DNA of 64,000 nucleotides from Salinicoccus halitifaciens (GTDB lineage: Bacteria > Bacillota > Bacilli > Staphylococcales > Salinicoccaceae), in the NCBI RefSeq assembly GCF_021026095.1, contig NZ_JAJNCU010000001.1:310001-374000 (forward strand). Direction: 5' to 3'. Numbering within the stretch: position 1 is the first letter of the stretch; every line of letters starts with the position of its first letter. The translations under genes and the position numbers were made by a program. Positions 25,800-36,048 of this stretch are shown in pieces. The notes under the pieces were generated by a model. That model was given only the letters and a program-made list of their open reading frames with translations, was not told where the DNA came from and did no database searches.

Positions 25800-27785
25800 A
25801 TGGCTTTCGATAAGACTGATCAATTAGCAATCAACAGGATCCGGACGCTTTCAATCGACGCGATTGAAAAAGCGAATTCAGGTCACCCGGGTCTGCCGAT
25901 GGGTGCGGCACCGATGGCATATACACTGTGGAGCAGGCATCTGAATTTCAACCCGAATTCAATGTCGTGGTTCGACCGTGACCGTTTCGTCCTGAGTGCA
26001 GGGCACGGGTCGATGCTGATATACAGCCTGCTGCACCTTGCAGGCGGACTTGAAATGGAAGAGATCAAAAACTTCAGGCAGTATGAATCCAAAACCCCGG
26101 GGCATCCGGAGTTCAAGCATACCGAAGGTGTGGAGATCACGACCGGACCCCTCGGCCAGGGCTTTGCGATGAGCGTGGGCATGGCGATGGCGGAAAAGCA
26201 TCTCGCTGCCAAATACAACACCGGTGAATTTAAAGTGGTGGACCATTTCACCTATGTACTGGCGAGTGACGGCGACCTGATGGAAGGCATCTCGCATGAG
26301 GCGGCTTCCCTTGCAGGTCATTTGAACCTCGACAATCTTATCGTGCTGTACGATTCCAATGATATTTCCCTCGACGGCGATCTGGATAAGAGCTTCTCCG
26401 AAGACATCGGGAAAAGATTTGAAGCATACGGCTGGGATTACCAGCTCGTCAAAGACGGCAACGACCTGGAGGAAATCGATCAGGCGATCAGCAATGCCAA
26501 AGCTGCAGACAAACCGTCAATGATTGAAGTGAAGACGGTGATTGGCTACGGCGCACCGACCAAGTCGGGCAAGAGTGATGCACACGGTGCACCGCTCGGA
26601 CCGGATGAGCGCAAAGCTGCATTTGAATATTACGGCCTGGACCCTGAGGAAAGCTTCAAGGTCGAGGACGAAGTGTACAAGCGCTTCAATGAGACATTGA
26701 ACAAACGCGGCAACGAGGCACAGGAAGCATGGCTTGACCTGGTTGAAGAATACAGTAAAGCCGAGCCTGAAAAGGCGGTGGAATTCAAGGCTGCAATCAA
26801 TGAAGAGGTGCCGGAGGGCTACGACGAAGCACTTCCGAAATATGAAGCAGGCACCAAAAAGGCGACACGCGGCACTTCCGGCGACATGATCCAGGAACTG
26901 TCGAAATCCGTTCCGTCATTATTCGGCGGCGCGGCCGACCTTGCAGGAAGCAACAAGACTGCAGTGAGCGGTGAGGAAGACTTCAGCAAAGACAACTATG
27001 CAGGCAGGAACATCTGGTTCGGCGTACGCGAATTCGCAATGGCCGCTGCATTGAACGGCATGTCCGCACACGGCGGCATCAAACCTTACGGCGGCACCTT
27101 CTTCGTCTTCAGTGATTACCTGAAGCCGGCCATGCGCCTGAGCGCACTGATGAAACTGCCGGTCACGTATGTCCTGACCCACGATTCGATTGCGGTCGGC
27201 GAAGACGGCCCGACGCATGAACCGGTTGAACAGCTGGCAGGACTGCGTGCAATCCCGAACCTGAACACGATCCGCCCTGCTGACGGCAATGAGACGAGAG
27301 CTGCATGGAAAGTCGCAATCGAGGCAACGGATGCACCGACTGCACTCGTGTTGACCCGTCAGGATGTGGAAGTGACCGATGCCGATTACGATACTGTTGA
27401 AGAAGGCGTGAAACGCGGCGGCTACATCATTTATGATGAGGGCGATGACGCGATCGTCTTCGCTTCCGGCAGTGAAGTGCCGCTCGCTGTGAATGCTGCG
27501 GAAAAACTGAAGGAACAGGGCGTCAAAATCAAAGTCGCCTCCATCCCGAACATGCAGGCGTTCATGAAGCAGGATGAGTCCTATAAGGACAGTGTGCTGA
27601 ATAAGCACATCGCCAACCGTACGGCTGTGGAGATGGCGGCAAGCTTCGGCTGGCACCAGTTCACAGGCATCGACGGCAAACTGCTGACGATCGATACATT
27701 CGGCGCAAGTGCACCGGGCAACATCGTCGTCGAGAAATACGGCTTCACAGTAGAACAGGTGATGAGGACCATTTTGGAAAAATAG
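25800..27785 (+). CDS. tkt: Transketolase
   Basis: Thiamine-diphosphate enzyme of the pentose phosphate pathway moving two-carbon units between ketoses and aldoses, 661 aa, full length. N-terminal ThDP domain: [48 protein letters not shown] and the metal/diphosphate motif [20 protein letters not shown]. Middle domain: [16 protein letters not shown], and [21 protein letters not shown]-terminal domain: [17 protein letters not shown]. It lies 13 nt after ynzC. Confidence 0.98.
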   Translation: MAFDKTDQLAINRIRTLSIDAIEKANSGHPGLPMGAAPMAYTLWSRHLNFNPNSMSWFDRDRFVLSAGHGSMLIYSLLHLAGGLEMEEIKNFRQYESKTPGHPEFKHTEGVEITTGPLGQGFAMSVGMAMAEKHLAAKYNTGEFKVVDHFTYVLASDGDLMEGISHEAASLAGHLNLDNLIVLYDSNDISLDGDLDKSFSEDIGKRFEAYGWDYQLVKDGNDLEEIDQAISNAKAADKPSMIEVKTVIGYGAPTKSGKSDAHGAPLGPDERKAAFEYYGLDPEESFKVEDEVYKRFNETLNKRGNEAQEAWLDLVEEYSKAEPEKAVEFKAAINEEVPEGYDEALPKYEAGTKKATRGTSGDMIQELSKSVPSLFGGAADLAGSNKTAVSGEEDFSKDNYAGRNIWFGVREFAMAAALNGMSAHGGIKPYGGTFFVFSDYLKPAMRLSALMKLPVTYVLTHDSIAVGEDGPTHEPVEQLAGLRAIPNLNTIRPADGNETRAAWKVAIEATDAPTALVLTRQDVEVTDADYDTVEEGVKRGGYIIYDEGDDAIVFASGSEVPLAVNAAEKLKEQGVKIKVASIPNMQAFMKQDESYKDSVLNKHIANRTAVEMAASFGWHQFTGIDGKLLTIDTFGASAPGNIVVEKYGFTVEQVMRTILEK

Positions 27786-27857
27786 TTTATTGAAAATCAG
27801 GTGATTTTACGATAAACTATATAATGGTTTATGTACGGGAGAAAGAGGTGAAGTCAC

Positions 27858-28100
27858 TTGGCTACTTGGATTTGGATACTCATCGTTATTGCGGCACTTG
27901 TTGGAGGTCTGGCATTGGGATTCTTTCTTGCGAGAAAGTACATGATGGATTATTTGGAAAAGAACCCGCCGATCAATGAAGAAATGTTGCGCATGATGAT
28001 GATGCAAATGGGTCAAAAACCATCACAGAAGAAAATTAATCAGATGATGAGCATGATGAATAAAAACGCAGACGCTCAAAAAGAGCGTGTCAAAAAATAA
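27858..28100 (+). CDS. YneF family (UPF0154) small membrane protein
   Basis: 80-aa protein with one N-terminal membrane helix (about 2-24, [22 protein letters not shown]) and the family-typical Met-rich cytoplasmic part [29 protein letters not shown]. It starts at TTG 27858 with GAGGTGAAG upstream. It follows tkt as in Bacillus and Staphylococcus. Function unknown. Confidence 0.93.
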   Translation: MATWIWILIVIAALVGGLALGFFLARKYMMDYLEKNPPINEEMLRMMMMQMGQKPSQKKINQMMSMMNKNADAQKERVKK

Positions 28101-28113
28101 CGATGGTATCATC

Positions 28114-28149
28114 AGCCGCCGGTTTCATTAATGAGGCCGGCGGCTTTTT
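28114..28149 (+). terminator. Rho-independent terminator after yneF
   Basis: AGCCGCCGG / CCGGCGGCT 9-bp stem with a 14-nt loop followed by TTTTTC. Confidence 0.9.
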
Positions 28150-28200
28150 CATGTAAATTATCACTTTATACAAAATATTCTAATTTATCCGAAAATTATG

Positions 28201-28229
28201 TTGCCAATAAATTTTTTAATGTATATAAT
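28201..28229 (+). promoter_or_regulatory. Sigma-A promoter of the peptide-binding lipoprotein gene
   Basis: TTGCCA (28201-28206), 17-nt A/T-rich spacer, TATAAT (28224-28229). The start codon is 28 nt beyond the -10, with GAGGAGG in between. Confidence 0.8.
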
Positions 28230-28256
28230 TACTTTAAAATAAGAGGAGGATAAACC

Positions 28257-29933
28257 ATGAAAAGATTTCACGTGTTCTTTATGCTTGCCATCACGTCTGT
28301 ACTGCTTGCAGCATGTGCAGATGATTCCGGTGCCGAAGAGGAAGCGGATGAAGGGGACACGGGAGCCGGAGGTTCATCAGGGGACATCACCATCGGCATG
28401 AGGGATGAAATGGTCACGCTGGATCTTCACGGGTCGAATGACTCCGCTTCCTCACAGGTGAGGCGGAACATTTATGAGACTTTGATATTCCAGACCGTGG
28501 ATATGGAACTGGAACCGCGTCTTGCAACCGAATGGGAACGGGTGGAAGACAACGTCCTGAACCTGAAACTCCGGGAAGGCACGACTTTCCATAACGGCTC
28601 GGATTTCACGGCAGAAGACGTCAAAGCCACGCTCGACCGGGTACGGGATGAAGCGGTCGCCTCGCAGGTTGCATTTTTATTCGAAATGATTGAGGAAGTC
28701 GAGATCGTCGGAGATCATGAAGTGAACCTGCATACAGCGTATCCTTTTGCGCCGCTGCCGAGCCATCTCGCGCATACGACGGCGGGCATAATGAGCAAGG
28801 AACTGATTGATGAGGATTATCAGGCTGCATTGGATTCAGCAGGAGTCGATATGACTGCTGAAGAATATTATGAAGTGCGTGAATCTGGCGGACCGGATTA
28901 TGAGGCGGTCGCCGATCAGATTTCCGAAGACCTCGGCGATGTCATCGGTTCCGGGACCGATGGAACCAACCATCTGAAACTCGAATCGCGATCAGCAGGC
29001 GAATCGGTGTCACTCAGCAGGTTCGAGGATTTCCAGGGCGGTGACCGTGATTTTGAAAACGTGATGTTCAGGGTGATACCTGAAAATAGTGTACGCGTGG
29101 CCGAGCTTGAGACCGGCGGCATCGATATCGCGACGGACATCGATTCATCGAGCGTCAACAGGATCGAATCGGGTGAATCGACCGAGCTGATCGAACAGGA
29201 ATCGGTGAGGATGAGTTACCTCGGCTTCAATACAGAGGTTGAGCCGTTCGATGATGTGAAGGTGCGCCAGGCAATCTCCCATGCGATCGACCGTGATGCA
29301 ATCATCTCGGGTGTCTATGATGATATGGGCATCGCGGCCGAGGGCCCGCTTGCACCGGATGTGTGGGGCTACAACCCGGATCTCGAAGGTGCGGAACATG
29401 ATTTGGACCGCGCACGTGAACTGCTCTCTGAAACGGATGTGGCGGACGGTTTCAGCACGACGATCTGGGTGGACAACGATCCCCAGATCATCGACACGGC
29501 CGTCTACATTCAGGAAAGCTTATCCGAGCTTGGCATCACTGTCACGATTGAACAGTATGAATGGGGTGCCTACCTCGAAACGCTCGCGAACGGCGATCAT
29601 GACATGTTCATCCTGGGGTGGACGACCGTGACGGCGGATGCGGACTACGGCCTCTATGCACTGTACCATCAGGACAATATGGGTGCACCGGGCAACCGCT
29701 CATTTTATGAAAATCAGGAACTGAGTGACCTCCTTGATGCGGGGCGCTCAGAATCGGATGAGGATCTGCGTTATGACATATATCAGGAGGCACAGGAGAT
29801 ACTGGCCGAAGAATTGCCGACGGCATATCTGTTCCATACGAACTTTGCGATCGGCGTCAATTCGGACAACCTGCGCGGGGTGGAGCTCGATCCGACCGGA
29901 GGCGTCAGGCTGGATAATGTATCATTCGAATAA
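28257..29933 (+). CDS. Peptide ABC transporter substrate-binding lipoprotein (SBP family 5)
   Basis: 558-aa extracellular lipoprotein. The signal peptide ends at the lipobox LLAACAD (Cys near 20), followed by an acidic Gly/Glu linker. The mature part is the DppA/OppA fold: MVTLDLHGSNDSASSQVRRN, ATEWERVEDNVLNLKLREG, FHNGSDFTAEDVKATLDRV, and in the second lobe FDDVKVRQAISHAIDRDAI. It probably delivers di/oligopeptides or glutathione-like compounds. No permease or ATPase genes adjoin it, so it must use a transporter encoded elsewhere. It has its own sigma-A promoter and terminator. Confidence 0.93.
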   Translation: MKRFHVFFMLAITSVLLAACADDSGAEEEADEGDTGAGGSSGDITIGMRDEMVTLDLHGSNDSASSQVRRNIYETLIFQTVDMELEPRLATEWERVEDNVLNLKLREGTTFHNGSDFTAEDVKATLDRVRDEAVASQVAFLFEMIEEVEIVGDHEVNLHTAYPFAPLPSHLAHTTAGIMSKELIDEDYQAALDSAGVDMTAEEYYEVRESGGPDYEAVADQISEDLGDVIGSGTDGTNHLKLESRSAGESVSLSRFEDFQGGDRDFENVMFRVIPENSVRVAELETGGIDIATDIDSSSVNRIESGESTELIEQESVRMSYLGFNTEVEPFDDVKVRQAISHAIDRDAIISGVYDDMGIAAEGPLAPDVWGYNPDLEGAEHDLDRARELLSETDVADGFSTTIWVDNDPQIIDTAVYIQESLSELGITVTIEQYEWGAYLETLANGDHDMFILGWTTVTADADYGLYALYHQDNMGAPGNRSFYENQELSDLLDAGRSESDEDLRYDIYQEAQEILAEELPTAYLFHTNFAIGVNSDNLRGVELDPTGGVRLDNVSFE

Positions 29934-29940
29934 AGATCTC

Positions 29941-29972
29941 AAAAAGCATGCCGCTCCGGCATGCTTTTTTTA
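29941..29972 (+). terminator. Rho-independent terminator
   Basis: AGCATGCCG / CGGCATGCT 9-bp stem with a 3-nt loop and a run of seven T; an A-run precedes it. Confidence 0.92.
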
Positions 29973-30059
29973 TGTCCGTACCACTCTGTAACTATTTCCA
30001 AATCCGAAATATATGGTAAAATTTTAAAGTGAGGGCTGGATACGGAGGGGGAGAAGGGA

Positions 30060-31841
30060 ATGAAGGTTTTTAAGGATCTGGGATGGTTCTTCAGACAGGA
30101 GAAAAGCAGCTATATATTCGGGGTGGTCATGCTGATCCTTGTGGCCCTGATGGAACTCATACCGCCGCAGATCATCGGCAGGGTCATCGACGGCATCACG
30201 ATGGAGACGCTGACACCGAGGGGTCTTGGGGCATTCATCGGCATTCTGCTCGCTGCAGCGGTGCTTACATACATATTCAGGTACTATTGGCGCATACTCA
30301 TATTCGGTGCAAGCAACAGGCTCGGCAGGATATTGAGGGAGAGGATGTACACCAAATTCTCATATATGAGCCCGTACTTTTATCAAGAGCGGCGCACCGG
30401 GGATTTGATGGCGCATGCGACCAATGACATCCGTGCCGTCCAGATGACCGCCGGCGCCGGGATCCTGACGATCGCCGATTCCATCATCACCGGCGGTGCG
30501 GTGCTCATCACAATGGCCGTCACCATCAGTCCGGAGCTCACTTTGATCGCCATGATCCCCCTGCCGTTCATGGTGGTGCTCACAAGCTATTACGGCACGC
30601 TGCTCAACAGGGGGTTCCGGAAGGCCCAGGCGGCATTCAGCGAATTGAATGACAAGAGCCAGGAGAGCATCGCCGGCATCAAAGTCACAAAAACATTCGG
30701 CTACGAAAAAAGTGATCAGGAAGATTTCAAGGCGCTGAGCGATGATGTGGTGGAGAAGAACCTGAAGGTGTCGAAAGTGGATGCATTGTTCGACCCGACG
30801 ATCATGCTCGTCATCGGGGCGAGCTATTTCCTCTCGATCATTTTCGGGGCACAGATGGTGCTCTCGGATGAAATCACACTCGGCCAGCTGATCACTTTCA
30901 CGACCTACCTCGGCATGATGGTTTGGCCGCTCCTTGCGCTCGGCTGGTTCTTCAACCTCGTCCAGCGGGGCCGTGCTTCATATGAAAGAATAGAAGAGAT
31001 CATGCAGACTGAAAATGATATCGGTCAGGAATATATGATTGAAGATGCGCCGGACGGCGACATCGAATTCGACATCGGTGCTTTTAACTTCCCGGGCAAT
31101 GGTGAAACTGCACTTAGGGATATCAGTTTCGAGATCAAAAAAGGGCATACTGTCGGCATCGTCGGACGGACCGGTTCCGGGAAAAGTGCATTGATCCGTC
31201 TGCTGCTGCGTGAGTTCGACACGAACAACCCGGAAGACATCACCTATGGCGGTGAGGCTTTAAGGGATTACAACATCGTCAACCTGAGGGCACAGTTCGG
31301 GTATGTCCCACAGGATCACTTCCTGTTTTCAACGACGATCAGGGATAATATCGCTTTTGCGGACCCGGGACTGGATGATGAAGTGATCCATGAAGCGGCA
31401 CGCCTTGCGAACATCCATGAAGATATACTGGGCTTCCCGGACGGGTATGATACGGTCGTCGGTGAACGGGGCGTCTCGCTGTCCGGCGGTCAGAAACAGC
31501 GTATTTCAATCGCAAGGGCGCTGATCACAAATCCGGAAGTGCTGATACTCGATGACTCGCTGTCGGCGGTGGATGCCCAGACGGAAGCCACGATCCTTGA
31601 AAACATTTCAAGGGTGAGGCACGGCAAGACGAACATCATCACCGCACACAGGATGAGCGCGGTCTCAAAAGCGGATCAGATCATCGTCATGGACAGGGGG
31701 ACGATTGTCGAACGCGGCACCCACAGTGAACTCCTCGCCCGGGGTGGATGGTATCACGATACTTACAGCCAGCAGGCACTCAGACAGAGCCTGACGGAGG
31801 AACTGGATGATCTTGTGAAGGGGGATGAAGGGGATGAATGA
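30060..31841 (+). CDS. Heterodimeric ABC exporter subunit, BmrC/YheI-like
   Basis: Half-transporter of 593 aa resembling Bacillus BmrC, beginning MKVFKDLGWFFRQEKSSY. Six membrane helices (about 17-310) precede the ATPase domain: Walker A GRTGSGKSA, the Q-loop in GYVPQDHFLFS, an intact signature LSGGQKQRIS and Walker B LILDDSLSAVD. The residue after Walker B is Asp rather than catalytic Glu; the switch His is kept (ITAHRM). As in BmrCD it should contribute the non-hydrolysing ATP site. GGGGGAGAAGGG precedes the ATG. It overlaps the partner gene by 8 nt. Probable multidrug export. Confidence 0.92.
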   Translation: MKVFKDLGWFFRQEKSSYIFGVVMLILVALMELIPPQIIGRVIDGITMETLTPRGLGAFIGILLAAAVLTYIFRYYWRILIFGASNRLGRILRERMYTKFSYMSPYFYQERRTGDLMAHATNDIRAVQMTAGAGILTIADSIITGGAVLITMAVTISPELTLIAMIPLPFMVVLTSYYGTLLNRGFRKAQAAFSELNDKSQESIAGIKVTKTFGYEKSDQEDFKALSDDVVEKNLKVSKVDALFDPTIMLVIGASYFLSIIFGAQMVLSDEITLGQLITFTTYLGMMVWPLLALGWFFNLVQRGRASYERIEEIMQTENDIGQEYMIEDAPDGDIEFDIGAFNFPGNGETALRDISFEIKKGHTVGIVGRTGSGKSALIRLLLREFDTNNPEDITYGGEALRDYNIVNLRAQFGYVPQDHFLFSTTIRDNIAFADPGLDDEVIHEAARLANIHEDILGFPDGYDTVVGERGVSLSGGQKQRISIARALITNPEVLILDDSLSAVDAQTEATILENISRVRHGKTNIITAHRMSAVSKADQIIVMDRGTIVERGTHSELLARGGWYHDTYSQQALRQSLTEELDDLVKGDEGDE

Positions 31842-33609
31842 CATCAAGGAAACAGTCCATCTGACAGCGAGGGATCAGCTCAAGGTCCTCATGCGTCTGA
31901 TTTCCTACACCTATCCTTTTAAATGGACCATCATCCTGGCCTTCGTCATGCTGATATTTTCCACCGTTGCCGGGATGATCATCCCTTATCTTGTGATGGT
32001 CTTCATCGATGATTATCTGACGCCGGCGGTGTTCCCGGAAGACGAGATCACGATGCTCATTGTGATTTTCCTTACCGTACAGATCATCGGTGCAGTGACG
32101 ACATACATGAACATCTACCTGTTCCAGTATCTCGCTTTCAAAGTCATACAGCAGCTCAGGATCGATGCATTCAATAAAATCGGCCGCCTCGGCATGAGAT
32201 ACTTCGATAAAGTGTCCGGCGGGAGCATCGTCTCCAGGCTGACCAATGATACGGAGGCGATCGTCGAGATGTTCATCGGGGTGTTCGCGACTTTCCTGAT
32301 GGCATTCTTCATGATGGCTTCAAGTTACGTGATGATGTTCGTGCTCGATGTGAGGCTCGCCTTCATCGCACTCATCTTCATGCCGCTGATATTTTTGATC
32401 ATGCTCATTTACCGTAAATATTCGGCGGTGTTCTTCTCCTATACGCGGCAGCTGCTGGCGGATTTGAACGCGAAGCTCGCAGAATCGATTGAAGGGATGA
32501 AGATCATCCAGGTCTTCAACCAGCAGGACCGCCTTCAGGGTGAGTTCAACCGGATCAATGCCGAGCATTATGAATATACGATGAAGACCGTACGCCTGGA
32601 CGGCCTGCTGCTCCGGCCCGCGATCAGCATGATCCAGATACTCGCCATCGCGGTCATTCTCGGTTACTTCGGCCTGCTCAGCTTCGAGTCTTCAATCACC
32701 GCCGGGCTGATATTTGCATTCATCCAGTATATGGAACGTTTTTTTGAGCCGATCAACCAGGTCAGCCAGAACTTGAGCATTTTCCAGCAGGCGCTCGTAT
32801 CAGCGAGCCGTGTTTTCAGGCTGATTGATGAAGATACACTTGAACCGGAACAGACACCCCGGACGGAACATGAAATCACGGACGGCCGCATCGATTTTGA
32901 GAATGTCACTTTCAGTTATGACGGCAGGACCGATGTGCTGAAAAACATCAGTTTCACCGCCATGCCGGGTGAGACCGTGGCGCTCGTGGGCCACACAGGC
33001 TCGGGTAAGAGTTCCATCATCAACCTGTTCATGAGGTTTTATGAATTCGATGAAGGGCGCATCCTGATTGACGGGCACTCCATCAAAACACTGCCGAAGC
33101 AGGAACTGAAGAACAACATCGGCCTTGTGCTTCAGGATCCGTTCCTCTTCTACGGGACGATCGAGTCCAATATCAGGCTGTACCATCCGACGATGACATT
33201 CGAAGCGGTGCAGACAGCAGCAGAGTTCGTCGGTGCAGATAAGTTCATAGAAGCACTGCCGGGCGGCTACCATCACAAGGTGCTTGAAAAGGGCAGCACT
33301 TTATCCAGCGGGGAGCGGCAGCTGATCGCTTTTGCAAGGACGATGGCTGTCGATCCGAAAATACTCATCCTCGATGAGGCGACGGCGAACATCGATTCCG
33401 AGACGGAGGAAGAGATACAGAAATCCCTGAATGTGATGCGGAAGGGCAGGACGACACTTGCGATCGCCCACAGGCTCTCAACCATCCAGGATGCCGACCA
33501 GATCCTCGTTTTGAACAAGGGCGAAATCGTGGAGCGGGGCACGCATGATGAGCTGATCAGCCGAAAGGGCATCTATCATAAGATGTATCTGCTCCAGAAC
33601 GGGCAGTGA
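31834..33609 (+). CDS. Heterodimeric ABC exporter subunit, BmrD/YheH-like
   Basis: 591-aa partner of the preceding gene. Six membrane helices are followed by an ATPase domain with Walker A GHTGSGKSS, Q-loop LVLQDPFLFYG, Walker B LILDEATANID with the catalytic Glu and switch IAHRL. The signature is the altered LSSGERQLIAFAR typical of BmrD-type subunits, so only the site combining this Walker pair with the partner's LSGGQ should be fully active. The start is ambiguous: ATG 31834 has AAGGGGG at 9-nt spacing, while ATG 31825 in the same frame abuts the purine run. No clear terminator follows. Confidence 0.92.
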   Translation: MNDIKETVHLTARDQLKVLMRLISYTYPFKWTIILAFVMLIFSTVAGMIIPYLVMVFIDDYLTPAVFPEDEITMLIVIFLTVQIIGAVTTYMNIYLFQYLAFKVIQQLRIDAFNKIGRLGMRYFDKVSGGSIVSRLTNDTEAIVEMFIGVFATFLMAFFMMASSYVMMFVLDVRLAFIALIFMPLIFLIMLIYRKYSAVFFSYTRQLLADLNAKLAESIEGMKIIQVFNQQDRLQGEFNRINAEHYEYTMKTVRLDGLLLRPAISMIQILAIAVILGYFGLLSFESSITAGLIFAFIQYMERFFEPINQVSQNLSIFQQALVSASRVFRLIDEDTLEPEQTPRTEHEITDGRIDFENVTFSYDGRTDVLKNISFTAMPGETVALVGHTGSGKSSIINLFMRFYEFDEGRILIDGHSIKTLPKQELKNNIGLVLQDPFLFYGTIESNIRLYHPTMTFEAVQTAAEFVGADKFIEALPGGYHHKVLEKGSTLSSGERQLIAFARTMAVDPKILILDEATANIDSETEEEIQKSLNVMRKGRTTLAIAHRLSTIQDADQILVLNKGEIVERGTHDELISRKGIYHKMYLLQNGQ

Positions 33610-33696
33610 AATGACCAAATGTCATAATTTATTCTAAATAAAAACCGCCCATCCGATTGCATGTCTGATAGAATACAATTGAATGGGGGGATATTT

Positions 33697-34401
33697 ATGG
33701 GTAGTGAAGTCACTTTTTTACTGGCATTTGGAGCAGGTGTGCTCAGTTTTGTCTCGCCATGTGTGCTGCCGGTCTTCCCGGCCTTCGTTTCCTACATAAC
33801 GGGGATGAGTTACAACGAAGTTGAAAATCAGAAATTTAATGCGCGTGCAATCTTCCATACATTATTTTTCCTTGTAGGGTTCAGTTTGATATATATTGCA
33901 CTTGGATTCGGAACCTCCTTCTTCGGAGGCATTTTCATCGAATACGGAAATCTCATCAGACAGATCGGTGCGATACTGATCATCGTGTTCGGTCTTGTCA
34001 TCACCGGGGTCTTGAGGTTCGAATTCCTGATGAAAGACAGGAAGGTCAACTTCAAGAACAGGCCTGCAGGGTTCCTCGGGTCCATTTTAATCGGCATGGC
34101 TTTTGCGGCAGGCTGGACGCCGTGCAACGGGCCGATCATCGGAGCGATCTTCGCGATGAGCGCAACCGAACCGAATAATGCGCTGATGCTGATGGTCGTC
34201 TACTGCTTAGGTTTCGGTGTACCGTTTTTTGTCCTCAGTTTCTTCGTCTCCAAAACACGCTGGATGCTCAAGTATTCCAATGCCATCATGAAAGGCGGCG
34301 GAATCGTCATGATACTCATGGGCATACTGCTGTACTTTGACGGACTGACTCAGATTATAATTTGGTTGCAGCCATTATTTGGTGATTTCCAAGGATTTTA
34401 A
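33697..34401 (+). CDS. ccdA: Cytochrome c biogenesis thiol-disulfide transporter CcdA
   Basis: Six-helix membrane protein of 234 aa that passes electrons from cytosolic thioredoxin to extracytoplasmic thiol proteins, needed for c-type cytochrome maturation in Bacilli. The redox pair is visible: C22 in FVSPCVLP and C143 in GWTPCNGP, each in the conserved proline-flanked kinked helices. ATG 33697 has GGGGGG 6 nt upstream; the upstream in-frame ATG (33661) would add an unlikely polar leader. ccdC follows 10 nt later. Confidence 0.95.
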   Translation: MGSEVTFLLAFGAGVLSFVSPCVLPVFPAFVSYITGMSYNEVENQKFNARAIFHTLFFLVGFSLIYIALGFGTSFFGGIFIEYGNLIRQIGAILIIVFGLVITGVLRFEFLMKDRKVNFKNRPAGFLGSILIGMAFAAGWTPCNGPIIGAIFAMSATEPNNALMLMVVYCLGFGVPFFVLSFFVSKTRWMLKYSNAIMKGGGIVMILMGILLYFDGLTQIIIWLQPLFGDFQGF

Positions 34402-34411
34402 GGGTGGTCGA

Positions 34412-34900
34412 ATGTTGGATTTAGATTGGGAAATGATATTGTTCACACTCGCTTCGATCATGGCGGTGTTCATGGGCATCGGGGTGATTTTCGTGCGCCA
34501 GAGGGCATCGGCACGTCCGCTCAGCCTTAAAAAGATCGTGATTCCGCCGGTGATGATGTCGACGGGCGCCCTGATGTATGTCTTTCCATACTTCCGGCTG
34601 TCCGGAGTCGAGATTTTGGAAGCACTCATCATCGGCCTGGCATTTTCCCTGCTGCTTGTCTTTACGACACGCTACGAGGAAAAGGATGATGAATTATATG
34701 TAAAACCGTCAAAATGGTTCATCGGCATATTGTTCGGGTTATTGATCTTAAGGCTGGGACTGAAATCCATCCTGTCTCTGTCCATTTCACCCGGCGAGAT
34801 CGGCGGGATGTTCTTCCTGCTCGCATTCATAATGATTGTGGTATGGAGATTGTCCATGCTGGTAAAATACAGGAATTTTAAAAAGCAGCAGGCTATTTAG
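34412..34900 (+). CDS. CcdC family membrane protein (YneJ-like)
   Basis: 162-aa protein with about five membrane helices, matching the CcdC/YneJ family found directly after ccdA in Bacillus (ccdA-yneI-yneJ region). Marks include the first helix LFTLASIMAVFMGIGVIFVRQRASARPLSLKKI and ILRLGLKSILSLSISPGEIGGMFFLL-type helices. In B. subtilis ccdC is not essential for cytochrome c formation and its role is unknown. ATG 34412 has AAGGGTGG upstream. The last 8 nt overlap the convergent DUF2621 gene. Confidence 0.88.
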   Translation: MLDLDWEMILFTLASIMAVFMGIGVIFVRQRASARPLSLKKIVIPPVMMSTGALMYVFPYFRLSGVEILEALIIGLAFSLLLVFTTRYEEKDDELYVKPSKWFIGILFGLLILRLGLKSILSLSISPGEIGGMFFLLAFIMIVVWRLSMLVKYRNFKKQQAI

Positions 34901-35390
34901 CCAGCTGCTTTACTTTTTCCGTCTGTTCGAATATGGAGAACTTCTCTTTTTCATCATCCGCATATTGGAACAGCTCCTCATAAGGGGTATAGTCTATACC
35001 CAGCTGATCCAGCTTTTTCTTCATGAATCTGTGGTCCTTCTTGGGCGTTGCTATGATGTAGCCTTTCATGATCTGATCAAGCTTTATCTCTTCCACGCCT
35101 TCATCCAGCGCAATCTTTGATATCCTGCCGGCGATCCGCTCTTTTGCCACCTGCCTGAACAGCTCGGGCACCGGGCTCACCAGTTCATTCAAAAGTGCTT
35201 TAGTGTCATCGTTCCAGAGCGGCAGTGCCGTCCGGATGTAATAATCCTGCCAGTCGAGTTCACTGTACCCGTCTTCTTTCGGCATCCTTCTCAAAAACTT
35301 CCTGAACATGAAAAATCCGCCTGTGAAAAACAAGCCGACCATTATGATCATCCACAGGGTAATTCCCCACATGAACAACGTATCAGTCAT
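34893..35390 (-). CDS. DUF2621 family membrane protein (YneK-like)
   Basis: 165-aa protein with one N-terminal membrane helix (about 4-28) and a cytoplasmic domain. The cytoplasmic part resembles the light-independent-reductase-type (PCP_red-like) fold described for YneK/DUF2621: a run such as ELFRQVAKERIAGRISKIAL. ATG 35390 has GGTGAAGGG upstream. In Bacillus yneK follows ccdC, but here it is convergent and overlaps it by 8 nt. Function unknown. Confidence 0.8.
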   Translation of the reverse strand: MTDTLFMWGITLWMIIMVGLFFTGGFFMFRKFLRRMPKEDGYSELDWQDYYIRTALPLWNDDTKALLNELVSPVPELFRQVAKERIAGRISKIALDEGVEEIKLDQIMKGYIIATPKKDHRFMKKKLDQLGIDYTPYEELFQYADDEKEKFSIFEQTEKVKQLAK

Positions 35391-35480
35391 ACCCTTCACC
35401 TCACCATCATTATATTCGTAAAAATGAAATATGTCCATATGCTGATTTGTGACGATATATAGGACGAGGAGGTGAAGCAC

Positions 35481-35681
35481 ATGCATAAAAGTACAAGCGC
35501 AAGGTTCTATTATTTGACGACGGATTCAGCAGGCAAGGAAATCCTGCGTTACCGCACAGTACCGAACATCAATATCCAGGCGGGGAATGACGCGATCAAC
35601 CAGCTCAAGGACGTTTTTGAAGCATTGACCAACGATGTATACGCCATTGTGGAGAAGGAAGAGACTTACGTGATCGGTTAA
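35481..35681 (+). CDS. DUF1659-like small protein
   Basis: 66-aa protein (KSTSARFYYLTTDSAGKEIL, then VPNINIQAGNDAINQLKDVFEALTND). The pattern of a beta-rich first half followed by a helix ending in a short strand fits DUF1659. It is the first of three tiny genes in a row: DUF1659, DUF2922 and YvrJ, a set that recurs in Bacilli. ATG 35481 has GAGGAGGTGA upstream. Cytosolic by sequence; function unknown. Confidence 0.8.
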   Translation: MHKSTSARFYYLTTDSAGKEILRYRTVPNINIQAGNDAINQLKDVFEALTNDVYAIVEKEETYVIG

Positions 35682-35704
35682 TCAAATGAAGAGGAGCATT
35701 TAAA

Positions 35705-35917
35705 ATGGAGAAAAGACTCGTTGTCGTATTCAATACAGATGCCAACAGACGCTTCACGATGAATTTCCGCAACCCGGATGAATCACTTACAGAAGCAGGA
35801 TTGCTTGAGGCTGCGAATAACCTTATCGCATCCGACGCACTCGACCCGATGCAGGGGAAGCCGGTCAATGTCGAGTCGGCGAAAATCGTCAGCACTGAAA
35901 CCCAAGTCATCATCTGA
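35705..35917 (+). CDS. DUF2922 family small protein
   Basis: 70-aa protein beginning MEKRLVVVFNTDANRRFTMN and containing FRNPDESLTEAGLLEAANNL and IVSTETQVII; this layout matches DUF2922. It lies 23 nt after the DUF1659-like gene with GAGGAG upstream, and its stop overlaps the next ATG (TGATG). Function unknown. Confidence 0.88.
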   Translation: MEKRLVVVFNTDANRRFTMNFRNPDESLTEAGLLEAANNLIASDALDPMQGKPVNVESAKIVSTETQVII

Positions 35918-36048
35918 TGGACTGGATCCCCTTTGTGAGCGATGTCGGTTTCCCGGTAGTGATTACATTTTTCCTCCTCCACAGGATGGAAAGGAAACTG
36001 GATGATCTGATCATCACTATCCGACAGCTCCAAAATATTGCGCCCTGA
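35917..36048 (+). CDS. YvrJ family 43-aa protein
   Basis: Short gene translated as MDWIPFVSDVGFPVVITFFL, then LHRMERKLDDLIITIRQLQN and IAP. A membrane-type helix (about 9-22) is followed by an amphipathic charged helix, as in the YvrJ family (Pfam YvrJ). The ATG shares one base with the DUF2922 stop, so translation is coupled. The stop codon lies inside the left arm of the terminator. Function unknown; the three-gene unit looks complete. Confidence 0.85.
   Translation: MDWIPFVSDVGFPVVITFFLLHRMERKLDDLIITIRQLQNIAP

Noticed and set aside
26919-27656. 245-aa minus-strand open frame
   Set aside because: Antisense of tkt, rich in His/Cys/Arg as expected of a shadow frame; no start signal.
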